Source: Dyadobacter chenhuakuii
Lineage (GTDB): Bacteria > Bacteroidota > Bacteroidia > Cytophagales > Spirosomataceae
Length of the DNA: 64,000 nt
Assembly: GCF_023821985.2 (NCBI RefSeq)
Contig: NZ_CP098805.1
Location: 930,001-994,000, forward strand
Direction: 5' to 3'
Shown one piece after another: positions 34,486 to 44,500 of the stretch. Within the stretch, counting starts at the first letter, position 1. Every line of letters starts with the position of its first letter. Under the pieces are notes generated by a model. It did no database searches, was not told the origin of the DNA, and saw only the letters and a list, made by a program, of their open reading frames with translations. Both the position numbers and the translations under genes were made by a program.

Positions 34486-36909
34486 CTACTCATTTTTCAA
34501 TGACTTCACAGGATTCATGAGCGCTGCTCTGACGCTTTGGAAACTAACAGTAATTAGAGCAATGCTAACTGCTAATGTTCCGGCCAGGACAAAAACCCAC
34601 CATTCGATTTCTATCCGGTAATTAAAGCCTTGCAGCCAGCGGCTCATCATGTACCAGGCAATAGGAGAGGCGATCAGGATCGCAAACAATACGGGTTTCA
34701 GAAAATCGCCTGACAGCAATGTTACTATGCTTTTGACAGACGCCCCCAGCACTTTCCGAACGCCGATCTCTTTGGTACGCTGCTCGGCCATAAATGTCGC
34801 CAGACCGAACAAGCCCAGGCACGAAATGAAAATCGCAATGGTTGTAAACGTTGTGAAAAGCACCTGTGTCCGTTCTTCGGCACGGTACATTGCATCAAAA
34901 CTTTCATTCAGAAAAGAATATTCAAACGGCTGACCGGGTGCGATTTTCTTCCATTTATTTTCCAACACGGATATTGAGGCGGCCATATCCGATGTTTCCA
35001 ATCGCAGCGATAGCGCATCATTGCTTTTGTCGGAAACGATATCAGCGTCCAGCATGAAGCACAATGGTTCGATTCGGGTTCGCAGCGATTCGTAGTGAAA
35101 ATCTTTGACAACACCCACAATTGTTAATCTGTCACCGCCTTGCTTGTGAATGCTTTTTCCAATAGGTTCCTTGTAGCCAAGCTGTTTCGCGGCAGTTTCG
35201 TTGATCACGACTCGGTTTGAATCAGCCGCCTGGCCTTTTAAAAAATTACGGCCTTGAACCAACACCATTTTATACGTCGCCAGGTAATCTTCATCAACTT
35301 CCCATTCCTGCATGGGCACTGAATATTTTTGGTCAGTTTGCCCCTCGGGATACCAATAGTCGCCGTTCCGTTTGGAGGTTACGGGCAGGAAACTGCTGAT
35401 ACTCGCCGCCTTGACCTGTTCATCCTGCAAAGCAATTTCCTTAAAAGTGCGAAGCTGTTTTTCGGGCACTTCGGGAGTATTCAGGATAATGACCTGCTCT
35501 TTACCATAGCCCACGTTTTTGCTTTGAATAAATTGCAATTGCTGGTTAATCAGTAAAGTCGCGATGATCAGGATCACAGACATGGAAAATTGAAATACGA
35601 CCAACGAACTCCGCAGGCTTTGCCTTTTCGGATGTGAGCCGGAACCATTTTTAATGGCCGTTGCAGGCTGAAACGAGGAAATGTAAAAAGCAGGATAGAT
35701 CCCTGCCAATAAGCCGACAGCAACTGTGCCCAGGAACAAAAAGAAAGTAACCGGCAGCGTTGTAAATTCTGAGACCAACAGACTTTCGCCGGTTAATGAA
35801 TTGAAAACAGGTAGCATGCTAACCAAGATTCCAATTGCAACGAGCATAGAGATAAATGCGATCAGCATGGACTCAGACAAAAACTGATATATCAAACCAA
35901 TGCGATTGGACCCCAGCACTTTTCGGACACCGATCTCCCGTGCACGTTTGACGGAGCGGGCCGTTGTCAAATTGATGAAATTCACAACTGCGATCATCAG
36001 TATGAACAGGGCGATGCCAGCGAAAATGTAAACATACTCCATGCTGCCATTAGGCGTTAGTTCGCCTGCTCTGTTGGAATGTAAGTGAATGTCTGTCAGT
36101 GGGATTAACGAATAACGGAAGTAGTTGCCTTGCTTGCGTGCCTCGGCCAATGTAGTGTTGAAAAACCGTCGTAAGGCAGGATCAAGATAGGTTTGTAATA
36201 TTTTTTCAAACTTGGCTTGGACGGCTTTTGGACTGGTTCCGGGTTTGAGCAGAATGTAGGTGTTGAAAATATGGTTTCCCCATTTGTCTGCTTTTGCGTC
36301 CCTGGTTTCCCAAAGCGGCAGAATGAAGTCGGCCTGGAAATGGGATTCTGCCGGAATGTCGCCGATGACAGCCGTTACTTGCCTGGACTCGTTATTATTG
36401 AAAGTCAAAACTTTGTTTAAGGCATGGGTTGTGCCAAAATACTTTCTGGCCATCCGCTCGGTGATGACCACGGAGTTGGGTTTTGCTAAGGCTGTTGCTG
36501 GATTGCCCGATAGCATCTTCAATGTAAAAACACGAAATATAGTAGAATCGGCAAGCAAAATAGCCTGCTCTCGGACATTATCGCGCGTGCTTTTCACCAG
36601 GCAGTTCTGATACTTGCCCAACCGGACAGTCTCTTCCACTTCCGGGAATTCTGTTTTCAAAGTTGCGCCCAGCGGGGTAGGAGCGGCAGCCGTTTGCAGG
36701 CCTTGTAGGGAGAAGCTGATGTCACTGTTTACTCGGTATATGCGTTCTGAATTTTCATTGTAACGATCAAAATTCAGCTCATTTTTAATGTAGAGACCAA
36801 TAAAGAGTGTAATGGTCAGTGCGGTGGCTAACCCGGTAACCGTAATTGCAGAGTACCATTTATTTTGGATCAGGCTCCGCAGTGCCATTTTGATATAATT
36901 TCGTAGCAA
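34486..36909 (-). CDS. FtsX/MacB-like ABC transporter permease, paralogue 3 (TTG start)
   Basis: Protein of 807 residues with the same layout as the two at 27958 and 30406. The FtsX blocks are TTARSVKRAREIGVRKVLGS and TFMAEQRTKEIGVRKVLGAS. The start is TTG at 36909; it reads MLRNYIKMALRSL, which aligns with the conserved N-terminus of this family, so TTG is preferred to the ATG seven codons later. A sigma-54-like promoter lies 43 bp upstream. It probably forms an operon with the DUF4932 gene. Confidence 0.88.
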   Translation of the reverse strand: MLRNYIKMALRSLIQNKWYSAITVTGLATALTITLFIGLYIKNELNFDRYNENSERIYRVNSDISFSLQGLQTAAAPTPLGATLKTEFPEVEETVRLGKYQNCLVKSTRDNVREQAILLADSTIFRVFTLKMLSGNPATALAKPNSVVITERMARKYFGTTHALNKVLTFNNNESRQVTAVIGDIPAESHFQADFILPLWETRDAKADKWGNHIFNTYILLKPGTSPKAVQAKFEKILQTYLDPALRRFFNTTLAEARKQGNYFRYSLIPLTDIHLHSNRAGELTPNGSMEYVYIFAGIALFILMIAVVNFINLTTARSVKRAREIGVRKVLGSNRIGLIYQFLSESMLIAFISMLVAIGILVSMLPVFNSLTGESLLVSEFTTLPVTFFLFLGTVAVGLLAGIYPAFYISSFQPATAIKNGSGSHPKRQSLRSSLVVFQFSMSVILIIATLLINQQLQFIQSKNVGYGKEQVIILNTPEVPEKQLRTFKEIALQDEQVKAASISSFLPVTSKRNGDYWYPEGQTDQKYSVPMQEWEVDEDYLATYKMVLVQGRNFLKGQAADSNRVVINETAAKQLGYKEPIGKSIHKQGGDRLTIVGVVKDFHYESLRTRIEPLCFMLDADIVSDKSNDALSLRLETSDMAASISVLENKWKKIAPGQPFEYSFLNESFDAMYRAEERTQVLFTTFTTIAIFISCLGLFGLATFMAEQRTKEIGVRKVLGASVKSIVTLLSGDFLKPVLFAILIASPIAWYMMSRWLQGFNYRIEIEWWVFVLAGTLAVSIALITVSFQSVRAALMNPVKSLKNE

Positions 36910-36952
36910 TCGCGTGGGTCGGTTAGGTTGGTCAGTATTCCTGATTGCAAAG

Positions 36953-36967
36953 TCAAGTATTATGCCA
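36953..36967 (-). promoter_or_regulatory. Sigma-54-like promoter before permease paralogue 3
   Basis: On the minus strand the sequence is TGGCATA-N4-TTGA, the same pattern as at 32857-32871. It lies 43 bp before the TTG start at 36909. Confidence 0.55.
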
Positions 36968-37018
36968 TCGCGATAATCATCGATTTTATGTCGTAAAACC
37001 CATTGCTGCCAAAGAATT

Positions 37019-37034
37019 TGTCCGATTTCGGACA
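37019..37034. promoter_or_regulatory. Perfect dyad TGTCCGA-TT-TCGGACA, putative activator site
   Basis: Two exact 7-bp arms around a 2-nt centre lie 52 bp beyond the -24 element of permease 3, matching the 54 bp at the other operon. The rest of the 304-bp region 36910-37213 shows no coding frame or hairpin. Confidence 0.6.
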
Positions 37035-37213
37035 GTGCCGGATATGAATGTCCGTATTAACATTTGATCTGAAATAGTAATGCTCTCACGAATGAAAGCA
37101 TTTCAGTAGCGGGCAACATAACCTTTCGCTTCAATAGTGTTCATCATTTTAGTATTTAATAACATGATGTGACTTTTGGTGATGTCGCTTCATTATAAAA
37201 CCAATCAGGATAG

Positions 37214-38353
37214 ATGATGACTCTGCGGTTCAAGCAAACATATAAGTTCCTAATTGTGCTCCTGATCATTTTGGAAAGCTGCATTGTGCCGTTTTCGCCT
37301 CCCGAGGTGAGCCTGGACGAGCAATATCTTGTAGTTGACGGTTTTTTCAATGTGGGCGGCAGCGACACCAACCGCATTGAGCTGCGCAGGACGCAAAATG
37401 TCAATCAGACGGATCAGCCTGTCATTGAAACTGGCGCCTCGGTGAGGGTGGAAGGTGAGACGGGGATCAGCTATAAATTTGTGGAAACTGTGCGCGGAAT
37501 GTATGTACTTCCTCCTGATGCATTTAATATGGGCGATAAATACCGGATCCGGATTCAAACTGGAAACGGACAGGAATATGTGTCGGATTTTGTAACAGTA
37601 AGTGTGACACCGGCTATTGACAGTCTTACTTACAAGCTGGATGTCGTTCTCGATGCCATGATATTTTATGTCAATGCGCACGACGAGCAGAACAAAACGA
37701 AGTTTTACCGCTGGAAATTCGACGAAACCTGGGAATACGAATCGACTTATTCCTCGGCCCTGGAAATTGTGGACAGCCAGATTGTATCCCGAAAAGAGAA
37801 CATTACCAAGTGCTGGGGGAATAAAAAAAGCGGCAGCATTTTACTAGGAAGTACAGTCCGGCTCAGCGAGGATATTATCAAAGATCTGCCTGTAAACACA
37901 GTTCCAGTCTCGTCAAACAAACTTTTCAGGAAATACAGCATTCTGGTAAAGCAATATGGTTTGTCCCGGCAAGCATTTGAATATTGGACTGAGCTTTCGA
38001 AAACAACACAGTTGACCGGAGGTTTGTTTGACCCGCAGCCCGCGCAAGTCACCGGAAATATCAAGAATGTGTCCGATCCTACAAAGCTCGTATTCGGATA
38101 TTTCAGCGCTTCAACAGAAGAAACTAAAAGGGTGACCATCAGCCCGAGTCTGGGTAAATTCCCAAGATGTACGGAACCTGACACCATTCCGGTCCGGTGC
38201 ACCGGATTTCCTGACGACCCTTGTGCATTCAACACACAAAAGCTGCTGCTTACTTACTGGGGCCCGCGCACGGATTTTGTGTTGGTAGCAACCCCAGAAT
38301 GCACCGATTGCCACACCGCAGGAGGCACTAATCAAAAGCCTGCCTTCTGGTAA
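37214..38353 (+). CDS. DUF4249 lipoprotein
   Basis: Protein of 379 residues with an SPII-type signal (YKFLIVLLIILESC, Cys23). The core follows the DUF4249 pattern: CIVPFSPPEVSLDEQYLVVD, DTNRIELRRTQN, and a Cys-rich end (RCTEPDTIPVRCTGFPDDPC, then ATPECTDCHTAGGTNQKPAF). Such proteins usually sit next to a TonB receptor in nutrient-uptake loci; here no receptor is adjacent, which is unusual. ATG 37214 is used; ATG 37217 would shorten it by one residue. Confidence 0.85.
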   Translation: MMTLRFKQTYKFLIVLLIILESCIVPFSPPEVSLDEQYLVVDGFFNVGGSDTNRIELRRTQNVNQTDQPVIETGASVRVEGETGISYKFVETVRGMYVLPPDAFNMGDKYRIRIQTGNGQEYVSDFVTVSVTPAIDSLTYKLDVVLDAMIFYVNAHDEQNKTKFYRWKFDETWEYESTYSSALEIVDSQIVSRKENITKCWGNKKSGSILLGSTVRLSEDIIKDLPVNTVPVSSNKLFRKYSILVKQYGLSRQAFEYWTELSKTTQLTGGLFDPQPAQVTGNIKNVSDPTKLVFGYFSASTEETKRVTISPSLGKFPRCTEPDTIPVRCTGFPDDPCAFNTQKLLLTYWGPRTDFVLVATPECTDCHTAGGTNQKPAFW

Positions 38354-38409
38354 TGGATTCAAATTTTTAAATCAAATCAATGATTTTATACAATTTACTA
38401 TCCTGGGAT

Positions 38410-38425
38410 ACACAGAATTTTGTGT
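38410..38425. promoter_or_regulatory. Imperfect dyad ACACAGAATTTTGTGT
   Basis: A 16-bp inverted repeat with one mismatched pair, 20-35 bp before the haloalkane dehalogenase start. It may be an operator, perhaps for an AraC- or other HTH-type regulator. Confidence 0.3.
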
Positions 38426-38444
38426 AAAAAAGGAAAGTAAAAAA

Positions 38445-39077
38445 ATGAAAACAACTCAAAACACGGAAATCGAAGTTGCCTTTCAGCTTCGGAAAAAGTA
38501 TAAGACTATCAATGGGCTGCGAATGGCTTACCTGGACTATGGCAAAGGTGATCCCATTATTTTTCTTCACGGCAACCCAACGTCAAGCTATATCTGGCGA
38601 AATGTTCTTCCATATGTACAGGATCTGGGACGGTGCATTGCTCCTGATCTGCCGGGCATGGGAGACTCGGGACATTTCAGCAATGCCTCGGATTATAATT
38701 TTGCTAATAACATGATGCATCTGGATATGCTTTTCAGCACGCTCGGCATTCATGAAAATATCATTTTTGTGGCGCATGACTGGGGCTCGGGCCTCGCTTT
38801 TGACTGGGCAAGGAAACATCCTGGTGCCGTGAAAGGATTCGTGTATATGGAAGCCATTACCAGGCCACGCGCCTGGGACGAAGTACCCGGTGCAGCACGC
38901 GAAACTTTTCAAAAACTGCGGACCAGTGAAGGAGAAGAAATGGTCCTGATGAAGAACTCATTTATAGAGTTTAATTTACCAAAAACGATCCTGCGCACAT
39001 TGTCGGACAAAGAAATGGCGGAATACCGTCGCCCATTTTCTGAGCCCGGCGAAGACAGGCGGGCCATGCTTGCCTGA
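38445..39077 (+). pseudogene. Haloalkane dehalogenase, C-terminus deleted
   Basis: 210 residues of an alpha/beta-hydrolase against about 295-300 in the family. The oxyanion motif HGNPTSSYIWRN (N44), the nucleophile HDWGSGLAF (D112, with W113) and the acid in YMEAI (E136) are present. The frame ends after PGEDRRAMLA, where family members continue with a WPRE-type segment, so the cap end and the catalytic His are missing. The enzyme should be inactive. The next frame is an AraC remnant that begins inside the last codons, so one deletion removed both ends. Confidence 0.8.
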
Positions 39078-39817
39078 GCCCATTTATCAGGGCATTTGTG
39101 GTTGTGGAAAGCAACGGCTCCTTTGTGAACCGTTTGTTGCCGGATACTTCTGTTGTAGCAGCTATCCGCTTGCAGGGTCATGTTCATTATCAAGGGCAGA
39201 ATGGCAACAATTGCCTCCCTGTGCTGTCGCTATCCGGACTGAGGAAATCTTTCAGGATTGCCGAATACGGCCATAACAGTGCTAATATTCTTGTCCAGTT
39301 TAAAGAAGGCGGCGCTGCTGCCTTCTTCCATCTGCCTATTCACGAATTGTTTGAACTGAATGTATCATTAGATCACTTTTTCAAGCCCTCCGAATTAATG
39401 TTTTTGCAAGAACAGCTGGAAGCAGCTGAATCCATTCAAGGCAAAGTCAATATTGTACAGAAGTTTTTCATTGCAAGGATTCGGTGTCAAAAAAACGATC
39501 TGCTCATTACGCACTCTGTTGAAAAAATAAAGGCTGCCAAAGGAATGCTCAGTGTAAAGGAATTGTCTGATAACCTGCACGTTAGTTTAGATGTTTTTGA
39601 AAAACGATTTCGAAAGACCGTCGGGACAACACCGAAGCAATTTGCTGATATAGTCCGTATGAAAGCGCTCATCGGGCAGGCACCGGCAAATGGGCCCCTT
39701 CTTAATTCAGCTCTGGATGCTGGTTTCTTTGACCAATCGCACTTTATCAGAAACTTCAAAAAGTTCACCGGGCAGACACCGAAAGAATTTTTTAATGTCG
39801 GAAGACACTCCGGTTAA
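39077..39817 (+). pseudogene. AraC-family regulator, N-terminus deleted
   Basis: From 39077 the frame reads SPFIRAFVVVESNGSFVNRL, typical of the ligand-domain start of AraC-like regulators that have about 15 more residues before it. A normal C-terminus follows, with the double HTH (SVKELSDNLHVSLDVFEKRF, then SALDAGFFDQSHFIRNFKKF, TGQTPKEFFN). No ATG precedes it in frame; a GTG at 39098 could still start a 239-residue protein. It is continuous with the dehalogenase scar, so expression is doubtful. Confidence 0.7.
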
Positions 39818-39898
39818 TTCTCTTTCAAACAATGCGTTGGAAGGTTGAACCGGATCATGTATATTAGAGTTACATCAGCCATTGAAACCTTGCTCGTC

Positions 39899-40492
39899 AT
39901 GAATAAATATTTTCTACTTATCGTGCTCACGATCCTCTCAGGCCAATCATTCGGCCAGAATGCAAATGCGATTTTCGTAAGTTATTCCAGGTCCAAACCT
40001 GAGCCGGTCTATAACCGGAATGTGGATGGAGGAGGAGGCTATAAGGCTATTGCTTCAAATACGTTCGGTATTCGCTATTTTATAAAAAGCAGTAAAATTA
40101 TTACACTCGAAACCGGGATCGATTACAGCTCCTTCAACTTTAAGGTCGATTATGTAGGTATGCCAAATGTTGTCATTCCGGACATTATTGAGTCTTTAAA
40201 GCTCATTTCTGTTCCGGTTTATGCTCATTTGACTTTTTTGAAATACATTTTCGTTAATGGCGGCTTGCTCCTTGATGCCCAGATTAATCCAAAAGATATT
40301 GCCATAGACCGGCAGACAGGCATCGGCCTTGGTTTGGGCGTTGGTCTGAAATACGATTACAAGCACATTGCTATCTTTATAAATCCCTTTGTTGAGCGCC
40401 ACGGTCTGTTTTCTTTAGACAACCAGGAAAGTGGCGTCCGGCAAAGTATCATGAACCCCGGCGGCAGGATTGGTATCGGCTATTCTTTTTGA
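39899..40492 (+). CDS. Outer-membrane beta-barrel protein (OmpA/PorT-like)
   Basis: Protein of 197 residues from ATG 39899, giving a good signal peptide (MNKYFLLIVLTILSGQSFGQ); the longer frame starts at TTG. The remainder is strand-rich with alternating hydrophobics (FGIRYFIKSSKIITLETGID, YVGMPNVVIPDIIESLKLIS, and a C-terminal GGRIGIGYSF ending in Phe), as expected for a small outer-membrane barrel. Role unknown. Confidence 0.7.
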   Translation: MNKYFLLIVLTILSGQSFGQNANAIFVSYSRSKPEPVYNRNVDGGGGYKAIASNTFGIRYFIKSSKIITLETGIDYSSFNFKVDYVGMPNVVIPDIIESLKLISVPVYAHLTFLKYIFVNGGLLLDAQINPKDIAIDRQTGIGLGLGVGLKYDYKHIAIFINPFVERHGLFSLDNQESGVRQSIMNPGGRIGIGYSF

Positions 40493-40561
40493 AGATGTAT
40501 TAATGGTTAAGGGGAGCTATCTCACAGCGCAGCAATTCATTGGTCCTCAGATCCCCGGTTT

Positions 40562-40708
40562 GAATCTAAAACGGAAATACTAATTCCCGCCGGGAAGCTC
40601 AGCCAACCTGCGGCCAGGAATGACTATTACAGTCAGCGGGTTTATATAAATTATAAATCCCTGAATGACTCAACGTCAGGAAAGCTTCGAATAAAAGTAA
40701 AAATCTAA
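40562..40708 (+). pseudogene. Possible C-terminal gene remnant
   Basis: A 48-codon open stretch without a start, ending ESKTEILIPAGKLSQPAARN, DYYSQRVYINYKSLNDSTSG, KLRIKVKI, then TAA. It looks protein-like (strand pattern, few rare codons) but matches no family I know. It may be the tail of a lost gene between the barrel protein and TetR. Confidence 0.25.
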
Positions 40709-40716
40709 TGATCTGA

Positions 40717-41352
40717 TTACAGCAACACAACAGCTCCGGACGCAAGCGGACTTTCAGCTTGCAAACCCACCACATTCAACGCCTTTTGCTTGTAGCTGGC
40801 CAGTTTTGCTTTGGCGATGGAGGGTTCTTTGATCATGCTTAAATAAAAATAGGCGCCATCCAGGATCGTAAATATAAGATCGGCGCATTCGTAGGGATTG
40901 TCAACGGAAAGGCTTCCGTCTTCATTGCATGCTTCAATCAGCTCGGAAAGTTTATGTCTGAGGCTTTCCAGGAGGGATTTGTATCTCATTTTAATTTTCT
41001 CGTCCCGGAACGATAAGGCATAGCAGCTATAAAAAAGCCCGTCGTCAAATAATGTGTCCCACTTCTTTGAAAAAAGATTATCGATCACTTTCAGCAGAAT
41101 GGTTTTCGAATTCTTGGCAGATTTTCCCGGCACATTGAAAATCGGCGTGTAGCGGTCGAGAATGAAGTCGATCAGAGCGTAGCTCAGCTCTTCTTTATTT
41201 TGAAAATAATGAATGATAAGGCTCGGGTTCACATCCATCTCCTTGGCTATCTTGGCGATAGAAGTATTTTCGAGTCCCTCTATCTTTGCCAATTTATAAA
41301 AAGCCAGAATAATTTCCTGCTGTCGGGCCCCTTTGAGGCTTTTTCTTCCCAT
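40717..41352 (-). CDS. TetR-family regulator
   Basis: Protein of 211 residues from ATG 41352; an ATG 15 codons earlier adds an unlikely hydrophobic start. Residues 1-55 form the TetR HTH (EIILAFYKLAKIEGLENTSI, AKIAKEMDVNPSLIIHYFQN). The C-terminal helices should bind a ligand. It diverges from the susC gene; a 20-bp palindrome lies between them, its likely operator. This suggests control of the susC-susD-phosphodiesterase cluster or of itself. Confidence 0.9.
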   Translation of the reverse strand: MGRKSLKGARQQEIILAFYKLAKIEGLENTSIAKIAKEMDVNPSLIIHYFQNKEELSYALIDFILDRYTPIFNVPGKSAKNSKTILLKVIDNLFSKKWDTLFDDGLFYSCYALSFRDEKIKMRYKSLLESLRHKLSELIEACNEDGSLSVDNPYECADLIFTILDGAYFYLSMIKEPSIAKAKLASYKQKALNVVGLQAESPLASGAVVLL

Positions 41353-41428
41353 GCCTGAGTTTTGATTTGAATCCGCGATAATACAAAAGAAAAACATCAG
41401 AGTAGAATACTATACCCGCGTATTTTTA

Positions 41429-41448
41429 TTGAATGAACGTTCAATCAA
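41429..41448. promoter_or_regulatory. TetR-type palindromic operator
   Basis: TTGAATGAACGTTCAATCAA is an inverted repeat over 20 bp with only one mismatched pair, around a perfect TGAACGTTCA core. It stands between the tetR and susC genes. Confidence 0.65.
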
Positions 41449-41463
41449 AATAATGACAAATTG

Positions 41464-41478
41464 TTAACATTCCCTTAA
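41464..41478 (+). promoter_or_regulatory. Two-site pho-box-like repeat before susC
   Basis: TTAACATTCCCTTAA has two TTAA half-sites exactly 11 bp apart (TTAACA-N5-TTAA). A weak -7 box, CAATTTTG, follows at 41501-41508. The same step is seen four times before the Oar receptor gene. Confidence 0.4.
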
Positions 41479-41564
41479 AACGTATGTCCTCCTGAATCAG
41501 CAATTTTGCGAAGAATAAAACGGTCGTTCCCGGCCGTAGTCATCATTTTAACCAAATCATTTGT

Positions 41565-44500
41565 ATGGCGCAAAATCTATCTAACTTGTTTAAAAAGCAT
41601 CGGTCGGTTTGCCTGTTATGGCTGCTGACGGCTTTATTGGGAGGCTCGGCGCTCCAATCCTTTGCGCAGGGCGAGGTGAGGGGAGTAATCAAATCGGCTG
41701 ACGGCAGCGGCGTGCTGCCCGGCGTGAACGTACTGGTGAAAGGAACGCAGCAAGGAACAGTTTCTGACGGCGAGGGAAAATATGTCCTGCGCGGTTTACA
41801 GCCTGATGCCGTTCTTGTTTTCTCATTTATAGGTTACAAACCGCAGGAAGCAACGGTAGGCAAGGCAACATCCCTGGACATTACCCTCGAACTGGATGCG
41901 GCCAATCTGCACGAAGTGGTCGTGGTGGGTTATGGTGCCCAGAAAAAGGAAAACCTTTCGGGAGCGGTGGACGTGGTAGACAGCAAAATGCTGGAAGCCA
42001 GGCCAATCCAGAATGTAGCGCAGGGTTTGCAAGGCGCAGTTCCCAACCTTAACATTGACTTCGTAAGCGGCGAGCCGGGGCAGGCTCCCAACATCAACAT
42101 CCGTGGTTTTACTTCCATTAATGGTGGTAACCCGCTGATTTTAGTTGATAATGTGCCGATGGACGCGGCGGAGCTGAGTTTCATTGCGCCTTCGGACATT
42201 AAGAGTATTTCGGTTTTGAAAGATGCTTCTTCGGCAGCCATTTACGGAGCGCGTGCGGCCTACGGCGTGATCCTTATTACGACTAAAACCGGCACAGGGG
42301 AAAAGATGAGCATCAACTACTCTAACAACTTTTCATTCGGTAAACCCACCGTGCTTCCCAACAAAGTGATTGATCCGTATATATACATGCGTTTGCTTGA
42401 AACTTCGACGGATAACACGCCCTGGGACAACGTTAATTACACGGCGAGCCAGTATGCCTGGGCCAAAGACCGCTCAGACAACCCCTCCGGAACCGATCCG
42501 ATCCGCCTGAACCCGGTCGATAATTCGCTTTATGAATACATGGGTAACACGGACTGGACCAAATATTTCCTGGATAATTTTACGCTTTCGCAGCGCCACA
42601 ACATTTCGCTTGCCGGGAAATCGGGTAAGACAACTTATTATTTATCAGGCGCGTATGATTCTCAGAATGGTGCGTTGAAAATTGCAGAGGACAAATTCGA
42701 CCGTTACACCACGCGTGGCAAGGTTAACTTCCAGCCTTACAAATGGCTTTCCATCGGAAACAACACTTCCATTGCCCTGACTGAAAGAGCCAAACCGTAT
42801 CAACTCTCGATCCAAAGGCTTTATGACCTGTTCCCTACATCGGTGGATAAAAATCCGGACGGAACCTGGGCCAATACGGATGTGGGCAGAGTAGCGGCGC
42901 AGCTGACGGAAGGCGGTCGTTCACTCAAAAAGGACAATATGTTTCAGACGACTTTCAATGCGGAAATGTCCTTTTTTGAAGATATGCTGAAATTTAATTC
43001 TGATTTCACTACGCGGAGAGAGAACATTAATTACGCGGGAAACCAGTCCAAAGTGCGGATCGGATATGGGCCGTCGGACATTCGCGAAGAGGGCAATAAT
43101 ATTGCCTACCGCAGAGCGGATAATGTTAACTACACTGTTTTTAATGCTTATGCGACCTTTAACAAGGCCTTAGGATTTCACAGTCTGAATGCCATAGCAG
43201 GTTACAACCAGGAGTCAAACCGGGCTGAGTATTTCGAGGCGCAGAAAGCGGGTGTTATTTCTGCTTCCTTACCAAGCATAGGCCTGGCAACTGGCGAGGC
43301 ACTTGTGGGTGAGGGAATCCGTGAGTGGGCGATCCGGGGCGCGTTTTACCGTTTGAACTACATTTATAAAGACAAATACATTGTCGAGTTCAATGGTCGT
43401 TACGACGGTTCTTCCAAGTTCCCGAAGGACAAGCGTTTTGGTTTCTTCCCGTCGGCGTCGGCGGCCTGGAAAGTAGACGGTGAGGAGTTTTGGAAGCCAG
43501 TGTCGAAGGTTGTAAACCATTTTAAGATCCGTGGATCCTACGGTTTGCTGGGTAACCAGTTTGTGAGTGAATACGGCTACATCGCCAAGATGGGGACTAA
43601 GAGAGGCCAATACATTGTAGACGGCAACGTGCCGCAAGTGGTAACTTCGGACGCACCGGTTTCACCTAATTATACCTGGGAAAAAGTAACGTCCGCCAAT
43701 ATAGGCGCTGATCTTGGCTTTTTTCAACACAAAATCACGGCTTCATTTGACTATTACAGCCGGGATACTAAGGGAATGCTCACGCAGGGCCGCGATCTTC
43801 CGGACGTGCTCGGTGCGGCTGAGCCGAGAGAAAATGCGGCAGACCTGAGAACAAAAGGTTGGGAACTGTCCGTGGGTTATGATGAAGATTTCAATGTAGG
43901 CGGAAAAAACCTGCGCTTCAACAGCAAGTTCACATTGGGCGACAGCCGTTCAACGATCACGGGCTTCGACAACCCGAACAAGAATTTGACCCAATATTAC
44001 AAAGGTATGGAGCTTGGTGAAATGTGGGGACTGAAAAGCGATGGCCTTTTCCAGACGCAGGACGAGATCAGCAAGCTCGACCAAACGCAGATCATTCCCT
44101 GGGGTGCATTGTCGGTTGTGCCGGGCTGGCCTAAATATCAGGACCTGGATGGCAATGGTAAAATAGAAAAAGGGACGACAGTGGATAATGCCAAAGACCT
44201 TTCAAGGATCGGCAATGTTACGCCGAGGCTTCGTTTTGGGTTGAATCTGGGCGCAGAATGGAATGGTTTTGATTTCCGCGCATTCTTCCAGGGCATTGGT
44301 AAAATGGATTATTACCCACTCAATTATCTCTATTGGGGCTTTTACCAGCAGCCATATGCCGGCGGATACGCGCATTTGCTCGATTTTTATCGCGGCGCGG
44401 CTGATAGCGACGTCCTGCGCGGACAACATTCGCAGTCCTATATCAACGCCGGCCTGGCCGATGCCAACACCGACGCGAAGTTCCCCGTATTGCAATCCTG

